A stretch of 18,829 bases of DNA from an uncultured Lachnospiraceae bacterium (GTDB lineage Bacteria > Bacillota > Clostridia > Lachnospirales > Lachnospiraceae): contig USJG01000026.1 in assembly GCA_900554925.1 (NCBI GenBank), positions 1-18,829 on the forward strand, given 5' to 3'. The position numbers and the translations under genes are program-made. Shown here piece after piece: positions 13,978-18,829 of this stretch (positions within the stretch are counted from its first letter, which is position 1; every line of letters begins with the position of its first letter). The notes under the pieces are model-generated. The model was given only the letters and a program-made list of their open reading frames with translations. It was not told the DNA's origin and made no database searches.

Positions 13978-15537
13978 ATGAGACAGAAGCTAAAGCGGGA
14001 TGAAATCATAGGAATACTTCTGTGGGCAGTCAGTGCAGGACTGCTGTGCGTTTCCGTATTTTTAAGCTTTAGCAGTGATATCTGGTATGATGAACTTTTT
14101 ACTATGGGACTGGCAGATCAGTCTTTAGGTGAATTGGTTTCCATTACAGCCAGAGATGTCCATCCGCCTCTTTATTATTTGATCGTAAAGCTGTTTCTGA
14201 CAATCACGAAAACAGCTCAGGGAACCATTACAGCCCAGGTGTGGGCGGCCAAGCTGGTCTCAGTACTTCCCTTTTTCCTATGCCTGTTGTATGCCGCAAC
14301 TAAGGCAAGAAGGCACTTTGGAATGTTTGTGGCCGGACTTTTTAGTTTTTTACTTCTTACTATGCCTCAAATGGCTGATTATACAGTGGAAGTGAGAATG
14401 TATGGGTATGCCCTGTTTTTTATTACAGCAGGAATGCTTCATGCTTATGAGCTGGCAGAAGAAGGGAAGACGGGGGACTGGATTTTCCTGACAATCTACG
14501 CTCTGGCAGCCTGCTATACCCATTACTTTGCCTGTGTGGCTGCCTGTATGATTTATTTGTATTTACTGATAGTGTTTTGCCTTGACCACAGAATCAAAAA
14601 GGAAATAAAAGGGTATCTTATCAGTGGTTTTTGCTGTGCGGCGGGGTATTTGCCCTGGATAGTGGCAGCAGTGACCAGACAGGTAGGGCAGGTAAAGAAT
14701 AATTACTGGATACAGCCGCTTTCCCTGCGCACTTTAGGCGGCTGTGTTAAATTTTTGTTTAAACCTTCTTTTACAAATGAAAAAATAAATGTTGCGTTGG
14801 CAGCAGCATTGTTCCTGATTTATGGAATGCTGCTGATGGTACTTCTGGTAAGAAGATTAAAGGGGAAAGAGAAAGAAGAAAAGGGCAAAACAAGATTTGT
14901 GGCAGGCTGCATTGGCATTCTTGCAGGCATAGTCGTATTTGGCTTTGCGACCTCCTTTCTGATACGCCCGATTTTTGTATACAGATATATGCTTCCGGCC
15001 ATGGGGGTATTCTGGCTGGCTTTTGCCATACTTGTTTCGGGATTAAAGGATCAAAGATATTTAAAGGTTCCGGCCATGATACTTCTGCTGATAGTAGGAT
15101 TGAGAAATTATCGTGCCTTTTATGGAGAGGAAATGTGGAAAAGGGTGCAGATGGAAAATGCAAAAGAAGCGCTTGTCCAGATAAAGGCTGATGATATTGT
15201 AATATTCAATTTTGATCAGGCCCAGGCGGTGGTCTCTTATTACCTTGATAATGAAACCTATCTCTGGTATGGAGAGCCGGAAACTCTGATAAGGGAAATG
15301 TATCCTCAGGTTCATGGGCTGGTGGACGGAGAATTTTCTGATGAGGCAGGAATAGCCCAAATGAAGGAACTGCTGGCCGGGCAGGAACAGGTATGGTTTA
15401 TTGGCAGCGGAAATGCCAGAGATGAGATCATCGAAAAATGGAACGGAACAGGAATAAAGGCAGAAGAAGCTGCCAGCAGTATGATAGAGCGGTACTGGTT
15501 TAACTTATACAGGCTTTCCATTGACGACGAGCCTTAA
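13978..15537 (+). CDS. GT-C fold membrane glycosyltransferase (GT39/ArnT-like)
   Basis: A 519-residue polytopic protein with about 10-11 helices up to residue 375 and a soluble C-terminal domain of about 140 residues. The first extracellular loop carries the GT-C signature: WYDE (36-39, acidic pair Asp38-Glu39), then DVHPPLYY (60-67), followed by EVRMYGYAL near residue 140. Such enzymes move a sugar from a polyprenyl-phosphate donor to a lipid or protein on the outer face of the membrane. Donor and acceptor are unknown. It starts 38 bases after thrS with AGAAAGAGGTCAGG before the ATG and no terminator between, so it may be read through from thrS. The palindrome at 15561 follows it. Confidence 0.82.
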   Translation: MRQKLKRDEIIGILLWAVSAGLLCVSVFLSFSSDIWYDELFTMGLADQSLGELVSITARDVHPPLYYLIVKLFLTITKTAQGTITAQVWAAKLVSVLPFFLCLLYAATKARRHFGMFVAGLFSFLLLTMPQMADYTVEVRMYGYALFFITAGMLHAYELAEEGKTGDWIFLTIYALAACYTHYFACVAACMIYLYLLIVFCLDHRIKKEIKGYLISGFCCAAGYLPWIVAAVTRQVGQVKNNYWIQPLSLRTLGGCVKFLFKPSFTNEKINVALAAALFLIYGMLLMVLLVRRLKGKEKEEKGKTRFVAGCIGILAGIVVFGFATSFLIRPIFVYRYMLPAMGVFWLAFAILVSGLKDQRYLKVPAMILLLIVGLRNYRAFYGEEMWKRVQMENAKEALVQIKADDIVIFNFDQAQAVVSYYLDNETYLWYGEPETLIREMYPQVHGLVDGEFSDEAGIAQMKELLAGQEQVWFIGSGNARDEIIEKWNGTGIKAEEAASSMIERYWFNLYRLSIDDEP

Positions 15538-15560
15538 AAAATTCAATATTTTATTGTTAA

Positions 15561-15600
15561 AAAGATTGGGTGTCAAAAGTACCTTTTGACACCCAATCTT
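15561..15600. repeat. Palindromic repeat, GGGTGYCAAAAG family, copy 3 (perfect)
   Basis: AAGATTGGGTGTCAAAA (15562-15578) pairs perfectly with TTTTGACACCCAATCTT (15584-15600); one more G-C pair leaves a 3-base TAC loop. On the plus strand it is followed by A-rich sequence, while on the minus strand it is followed by TTTTT. So as an intrinsic terminator it would read in the direction opposite to its neighbours. Confidence 0.8.
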
Positions 15601-15672
15601 AAAAATAAATGAATAAACAGAAAGGATGAAAGCCATACTAATTACTGTCATAATATAAGGAGGTATGAAGAT

Positions 15673-15987
15673 ATGGCTGATTTAAAATGTTCCGTAGAAA
15701 ATTGTGTATATAACAAAAGCAAGTACTGCTGTAAAGGCGACATTATGGTAGGAGGCAGGCATGCGGGCTGTGAAGATGATACTTGCTGTGAGAGTTTTTC
15801 CAAGGAGGGAAGAGACCGCTATACCAGTTCATTGGAGCACCCAAGCAAAATGATCAGTATTGATTGTGAGGCAGTTAACTGTAAGTATAACAGTAATTAT
15901 AAATGTATTGCCGATCATGTAGATATTAAGGGCTGCGGCGCCTGTGACTGTAAAGAAACAGCCTGCGCAACTTTTACTGAAAAATAA
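15673..15987 (+). CDS. Tandem DUF1540 Cys-rich protein
   Basis: A 104-residue protein made of two DUF1540 modules. The first (about 5-42) has CSVENCVYNKSKYCC, then GCEDDTCCESF; the second (about 63-101) has CEAVNCKYNSNYKC, then GCGACDCKETACATF. Each carries the C-x4-C, YN and C..C..F pattern of the family, giving 14-15 Cys in all. Such proteins probably bind a metal, but their function is unknown; they are common in clostridia, and some are linked to sporulation. AAGGAGGT lies 9 bases before the chosen ATG; an earlier ATG at 15665 is out of frame. I see no clear promoter: a CATAAT (15650-15655) lacks a good -35. Confidence 0.88.
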   Translation: MADLKCSVENCVYNKSKYCCKGDIMVGGRHAGCEDDTCCESFSKEGRDRYTSSLEHPSKMISIDCEAVNCKYNSNYKCIADHVDIKGCGACDCKETACATFTEK

Positions 15988-16003
15988 ATAAGCTTATTAT
16001 CTG

Positions 16004-16060
16004 CCCGCTGGCAATGAGCCGCCAGGTATATTTGTATATCTGGTTGGCGAATGCCGCGGG
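16004..16060. repeat. Long imperfect hairpin upstream of the lipoprotein gene
   Basis: CCCGC (16004-16008) pairs with GCGGG (16056-16060), GGCA with TGCC, GCC with GGC, and CCAG..TATA with TATA..CTGG, around a short T-rich loop. An outer pair, CTTATTAT (15993-16000) with ATAATGAG (16071-16078), extends it. The latter arm can instead pair with CTCATTATTA (16115-16124). No T tract follows, so it is not an intrinsic terminator. Confidence 0.6.
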
Positions 16061-16064
16061 ATTG

Positions 16065-16093
16065 TTGACTAATAATGAGAATTGTGTTTAAAT
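16065..16093 (+). promoter_or_regulatory. Candidate promoter of the lipoprotein gene
   Basis: TTGACT (16065-16070), a 17-base spacer, then TTAAAT (16088-16093), about 50 bases before the start codon. The -10 is weak. The -35 region lies just outside the long hairpin and overlaps its outer arm. Confidence 0.5.
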
Positions 16094-16144
16094 AAAAAAT
16101 GGCGGGTGATAAAGCTCATTATTATATAGTAAGGATATATTGCA

Positions 16145-16780
16145 ATGAAAAACAGATGGATACTTACAGCGTTTCTTGGGATTTTGTTAACAGGATGCAG
16201 CAATAAGGTAATTACAGTTTCTGACATCTCACCAGAGGATGGTCAGGAAACACAGTACATAGAAATGCAGGAATTTGAATTAAAAGAAAAGGCTCCTGAA
16301 AGTGACAGGGAAGAAGTAAGCTACTGCGCAGTACTGATTCCGGCCAGTTACCAGGAGTCGGAAGAGGTACCCGGCATGTATGTACATAAAAGAAATCCGC
16401 TGGATTCCTCTAATATCTATTATACGGTTTCAGAAGGAAGTGCCAGTGGAATGGTATCAGATTCCCTGACAAAAGAAACCTACGAAAAGATTTTGAAGGA
16501 AGCCTGTAAGGAGGCTGGACAGAGCGTCAATCTGGAAATTGAATCCTTTGAAAATATTGATATGGAGGGAGTTCCGGCTTATAAGATACGAAGCTCTTAT
16601 CAGATGGAAGAGGGCGAAATAGAGCAGCTTACCTATCTGATCGTGGCCCAGGACACCTACACCATTACCTATAGCCAGATGTCAGATGATGAATTGATGG
16701 CAGACTTTGAAATTTCTGATGGAGAGATCCGCTTAGTCAGAGAGGAAGAGGTAAGTCTTGCCAGCAGTGGGCAGGATTAA
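16145..16780 (+). CDS. Lipoprotein of unknown function
   Basis: A 211-residue protein with a type II signal peptide: MKNRW, a short hydrophobic core (ILTAFLGIL) and the lipobox LTGC with lipidated Cys18. It would be anchored to the outer face of the cytoplasmic membrane. The mature part is acidic, with an unstructured linker to about residue 60 and then an alpha-beta region with the run FENIDMEGVPAYKIRSSYQM, then TYTITYSQMSDDEL. That pattern (strand, aromatic strand, then a final short strand) recalls PsbP/DcrB-like small domains, but I cannot assign it with confidence. It appears to be monocistronic, between its own candidate promoter and the infC promoter. Confidence 0.8.
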   Translation: MKNRWILTAFLGILLTGCSNKVITVSDISPEDGQETQYIEMQEFELKEKAPESDREEVSYCAVLIPASYQESEEVPGMYVHKRNPLDSSNIYYTVSEGSASGMVSDSLTKETYEKILKEACKEAGQSVNLEIESFENIDMEGVPAYKIRSSYQMEEGEIEQLTYLIVAQDTYTITYSQMSDDELMADFEISDGEIRLVREEEVSLASSGQD

Positions 16781-16821
16781 TAGCTGTTTAATTAATTTAG
16801 AAGATAAATTTAAAACAGGTA

Positions 16822-16850
16822 TTGACAATTAAAACAGAAAATGTTAAATT
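16822..16850 (+). promoter_or_regulatory. Promoter of the infC-rpmI-rplT operon
   Basis: A perfect TTGACA (16822-16827), a 17-base spacer, then TAAATT (16845-16850). It is followed by a leader of about 190 bases with an attenuator before infC. Confidence 0.82.
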
Positions 16851-16856
16851 ATATGA

Positions 16857-17023
16857 GCATGCGGTGCGTGTGCAGACAATCAAGCAGAGTATCCACTCTC
16901 ACCCTGTGGCAGTCAGGCTTACAGGCGTTCATAGTTAAAAGCCTTTAAACAGCGGCATTTTAGTTGTGCACAGGCTTAAACATGACAGATTATTAGTGGA
17001 TAGTTATGCTATCCACTTTTTTT
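16857..17023 (+). ncRNA. L20-type autoregulatory leader (attenuator) of infC-rpmI-rplT
   Basis: The leader ends in a perfect terminator: AGTGGATAG (16995-17003), loop TTATG, CTATCCACT (17009-17017), then TTTTTT. TATCCACT (16890-16897) upstream is identical to part of the 3' terminator arm and can pair with the 5' arm AGTGGATA, forming an antiterminator across about 100 bases. The same segment can also form a local AGAGT/ACTCT hairpin (16886-16899). In Firmicutes such as B. subtilis this operon is controlled by L20 binding a leader that mimics its 23S rRNA site, leading to termination when L20 is in excess. Position and structure fit, but I did not verify the L20-binding fold. Confidence 0.82.
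16995..17023 (+). terminator. Attenuator terminator in the infC leader
   Basis: A perfect 9-bp stem with a 5-base loop and a T6 tract, ending 20 bases before the infC start. It competes with the upstream antiterminator segment at 16890-16897. Confidence 0.92.
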
Positions 17024-17042
17024 ATGCAGGGAGGACACAGCC

Positions 17043-17549
17043 ATTAGCGAATTATTCATTAACGAACAGATCAGGGATAAGGAAGTACGTGTTATAGGAG
17101 AAGACGGCGAGCAGTTAGGGATCATGTCTTCAAGGGAAGCCTTACAGATGGCAGAGGAAGCCGGAGTTGATCTTGTGAAGATTGCTCCAACAGCAAAGCC
17201 GCCTGTATGTAAGCTTGTTGATTATGGCAAGTATAAATACGAGCAGACCCGTAAAGAAAAGGAAGCCAGGAAAAAGCAGAAGACAATAGAAGTTAAAGAA
17301 ATCCGCTTATCTCCCAATATTGATACCAATGATCTTAACACCAAGATGAATGCGGCCAGAAAGTTCATTACCAAGGGAGACAGAGTGAAAGTAACACTCA
17401 GGTTCCGCGGACGTGAGATGGCGCACATGGCAAACAGCAAGCATATTCTGGATGATTTTGCGGAAGCGCTTTCCGATGTGTGTGTAGTTGAAAAGGCTCC
17501 CAAGGTGGAAGGCAGAAGTATGACAATGTTTTTAACTGAAAAGCGTTAG
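17043..17549 (+). CDS. infC: Translation initiation factor IF-3, with AUU start codon
   Basis: The full 168-residue IF3 begins at ATT (17043), not at the first ATG (17124), which would cut off 27 residues of the N-domain (ISELFINEQIRDKEVRVIG, then GEDGEQLGI). GGGAGGA (17029-17035) lies 7 bases before the ATT and no other in-frame start fits. The N-domain ends near residue 75, followed by a Lys/Glu-rich linker (KYEQTRKEKEARKKQK) and the C-domain (VKEIRLSPNID, FRGREMAH, EGRSMTMFL). IF3 binds the 30S subunit, keeps 50S away and rejects non-standard start codons. Its own AUU start makes its translation fall when IF3 is abundant, as known in E. coli and B. subtilis. Confidence 0.96.
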   Translation: MSELFINEQIRDKEVRVIGEDGEQLGIMSSREALQMAEEAGVDLVKIAPTAKPPVCKLVDYGKYKYEQTRKEKEARKKQKTIEVKEIRLSPNIDTNDLNTKMNAARKFITKGDRVKVTLRFRGREMAHMANSKHILDDFAEALSDVCVVEKAPKVEGRSMTMFLTEKR

Positions 17550-17550
17550 C

Positions 17551-17596
17551 CTGCCAGTTAAAATAGATGACCAGGGGGCGAGCCCGAGGTCGGCAG
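17551..17596 (+). other. Structured spacer between infC and rpmI
   Basis: CTGCC (17551-17555) pairs with GGCAG (17592-17596), GACC (17569-17572) with GGTC (17588-17591) and GGG with CCC around a CGAG loop. A 13-base asymmetric bulge lies on the 5' side. No T tract follows. It ends about 18 bases before the rpmI ribosome site (AGGAGG, near 17615-17620). Confidence 0.55.
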
Positions 17597-17627
17597 AAAT
17601 TATTTAAGTATATAGGAGGAAACAGTT

Positions 17628-17825
17628 ATGCCCAAAATGAAAACAAGCAGAGCTGCTGCAAAGCGTTTTAAAGCTACAGGAACAGGTAAATTAAAGAGAA
17701 GTAAAGCTTACAAGAGCCATATCTTAACCAAGAAGACTACCAAGAGAAAGAGAAACTTGAGACAGCCTGCAATTACAGATAAGACAAACGTTAAGAACAT
17801 GAAGAAGATTTTACCTTATTTATAA
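17628..17825 (+). CDS. rpmI: Ribosomal protein L35 (bL35)
   Basis: A 65-residue highly basic protein of full length, with the family N-terminus MPKMKTSRAAAKRFKATG and the conserved SHILTKKTTKRKRNLRQPA core. A component of the 50S subunit. It is second in the infC-rpmI-rplT operon, 78 bases after infC and 49 bases before rplT, with AGGAGG before its ATG. Confidence 0.98.
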   Translation: MPKMKTSRAAAKRFKATGTGKLKRSKAYKSHILTKKTTKRKRNLRQPAITDKTNVKNMKKILPYL

Positions 17826-17874
17826 GAAGGATAAGGTAAAGGATATTGATAAGTCGTAAGGAGGATTATAAGAC

Positions 17875-18231
17875 ATGGCAAGAATTAAAGGCGGTTTAAA
17901 TGCCAAAAAGAAACACAATAGAGTATTAAAGCTTGCAAAGGGCTACAGAGGAGCCAGAAGCAAACAGTATCGAGTAGCAAAGCAGTCCGTAATGAGAGCA
18001 TTAGCAACTTCTTATGCAGGACGTAAAGAGAAAAAGCGTCAGTTCAGACAGCTTTGGATTGCACGTATTAATGCTGCTGCAAGACTGAACGGATTATCCT
18101 ACAGCAAATTTATGTATGGACTTAAGCTGGCAGAGGTTGACATCAACAGAAAGATGCTTGCAGAAATGGCAGTAAATGATGCAGAGGGCTTTAAGAGCCT
18201 GGCAGAGCTTGCAAAGAGCAAAATTGCATAA
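17875..18231 (+). CDS. rplT: Ribosomal protein L20 (bL20)
   Basis: A 118-residue full-length L20. The basic N-terminal tail (MARIKGGLNAKKKHNRVLKL, then AKGYRGARSKQYRVAKQSV) threads into 23S rRNA during early 50S assembly; the globular C-terminal half (LNGLSYSKFMYGLKLAEVDI, then NRKMLAEMAV) is the part that in other bacteria binds the mRNA leader for feedback control. It is the last gene of the operon and the probable regulator of the leader at 16857-17023. Confidence 0.98.
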   Translation: MARIKGGLNAKKKHNRVLKLAKGYRGARSKQYRVAKQSVMRALATSYAGRKEKKRQFRQLWIARINAAARLNGLSYSKFMYGLKLAEVDINRKMLAEMAVNDAEGFKSLAELAKSKIA

Positions 18232-18249
18232 TTGTAATGGAATACACCA

Positions 18250-18279
18250 AAGACCTTATTGATACATAAGGTCTTTTTT
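18250..18279 (+). terminator. Intrinsic terminator of the infC-rpmI-rplT operon
   Basis: AAGACCTTAT (18250-18259) pairs perfectly with ATAAGGTCTT (18266-18275) around a 6-base loop, followed by TTTTC. Confidence 0.92.
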
Positions 18280-18301
18280 CTTAATGGCGGAAAGGAGCGG
18301 C

Positions 18302-18829
18302 ATGAGGACACTGAACAATTTAGAACCGAAGGATGTTTTTTACTTTTTTGAAGAGATCTGTAAAATACCCCATGGATCCGGAAATACTGAAAAAATCAGT
18401 AATTATCTGGCAGAATTTGCACGTACAGGAAATTTGGAGTACTATCAGGATAAAGTAGGAAATGTTATTATCATAAAAGAAGCCACGCCAGGCTATGAGG
18501 ATCATCCACCAGTCATGCTTCAGGGACATATGGACATGGTAGCCGTAAAAAAACCGGATGTATCTATTGATATGAAGAAAGACGGTTTAAGGCTTGTGGT
18601 AGATGGCGACAGACTGATGGCAGAAGGTACCAGTCTTGGGGGAGATGATGGAATTGCAGTTGCCTATGGGCTTGCACTTTTGGATGGAGATGGCTATAAG
18701 CACCCCAGAATAGAATTGGTGATTACAGTGGATGAAGAGGTGGGAATGGATGGCGCAAGGGCCCTTGACGTGACCCCTCTTAAGGCAAAGCGTCTGATCA
18801 ACCTGGACTCGGAGGAGGAAGGCATATTT
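18302..18829 (+). CDS. PepD-like M20 family aminoacyl-histidine dipeptidase (3' truncated by window edge)
   Basis: The frame is open from an ATG at 18302, with AAAGGAG about 5 bases before it, to the window end: 176 codons of an enzyme usually near 480-490 residues. The start reads LNNLEPKDVFYFFEEICKIP, followed by HGSGNTEKISNYL, typical of the PepD/M20C branch. Di-zinc ligand motifs are visible: QGHMDMV (metal His, catalytic Asp), GTSLGGDDGIAVAY (bridging Asp), TVDEEVGMDGA (general base Glu pair) and the start of INLDSEEEG. PepD-type enzymes are cytosolic metallopeptidases that cut dipeptides such as Xaa-His. The upstream terminator separates it from rplT; I see no promoter in the short gap. 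Confidence 0.92.
   Translation, partial: MRTLNNLEPKDVFYFFEEICKIPHGSGNTEKISNYLAEFARTGNLEYYQDKVGNVIIIKEATPGYEDHPPVMLQGHMDMVAVKKPDVSIDMKKDGLRLVVDGDRLMAEGTSLGGDDGIAVAYGLALLDGDGYKHPRIELVITVDEEVGMDGARALDVTPLKAKRLINLDSEEEGIF

Noticed and set aside
17124..17549. Short infC starting at the first ATG
   Set aside because: It would lose the first 27 residues of the IF3 N-domain; the upstream frame matches IF3 back to ATT at 17043 with a good ribosome site.
1..18829. CRISPR arrays, tRNA or rRNA genes, prophage or anti-phage modules
   Set aside because: No regularly spaced repeats, no cloverleaf or rRNA-like stretches, and no phage or defence protein families seen in either strand.

Overview
The window looks like a chromosomal segment of a low-to-moderate GC Firmicute, most likely a gut-type member of the Clostridia (Lachnospiraceae-like). 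The basis is the class of parts seen together: a T-box leader before thrS, an attenuated leader before infC-rpmI-rplT, a FeoA-FeoA-FeoB-small Cys-rich protein cassette, a SEC-C/C_GCAxxG gene pair, DUF1540 repeats, strong AGGAGG ribosome binding sites and canonical TTGACA/TATAAT promoters with 17-base spacers. The family assignment is inference; no 16S or other decisive marker is present.

Layout. 1-1326: the 3' part of a LysR regulator, followed 2 bases later by a HAD-family phosphatase; both end at a large palindrome. 1384-2064 (minus strand): a DtxR-family metalloregulator and a small two-helix membrane protein, ending in a hairpin. 2160-5149: a divergent ferrous iron uptake operon (feoA-feoA-feoB-FeoB-associated Cys-rich peptide) with a clear promoter and a palindrome just downstream of the -10 that may be the DtxR operator. 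5171-6988: a PAS-GGDEF-EAL c-di-GMP protein with a degenerate GGDEF motif and intact EAL catalytic residues. 7029-8426: a membrane-anchored transglutaminase-like protein. 8587-10142: a methyl-accepting chemotaxis protein with a multi-helix membrane sensor and no HAMP. 10262-11303: a SEC-C protein whose stop overlaps the start of a four-cysteine C_GCAxxG_C_C protein. 11313-13939: promoter, threonine T-box leader, a stack of repeats including a foldback/MITE-like element, then thrS. 13978-15537: a GT-C type membrane glycosyltransferase. 15562-15987: a palindromic repeat and a tandem DUF1540 protein. 16004-16780: a long hairpin, a promoter and a lipoprotein. 16822-18279: promoter, L20-type attenuator, infC (with an AUU start), rpmI, rplT, terminator. 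18302-end: the 5' part of a PepD-like M20 dipeptidase.

How the genes fit together. Most of the window is ordinary core genome. Regulation is the richest layer: iron uptake probably answers to the divergent DtxR protein, thrS to uncharged tRNA-Thr, and the IF3/L35/L20 operon to L20 feedback (attenuation) plus IF3 feedback (AUU start). The least ordinary stretch is 11635-11931, where three repeat-like structures are stacked inside the untranslated region between the T-box terminator and the thrS start codon. The half-site palindrome there has relatives at 1325-1374 and 15561-15600, so a dispersed palindromic repeat family is present. I found no CRISPR array, tRNA, rRNA, prophage or complete insertion sequence, and no convincing new multi-gene system.
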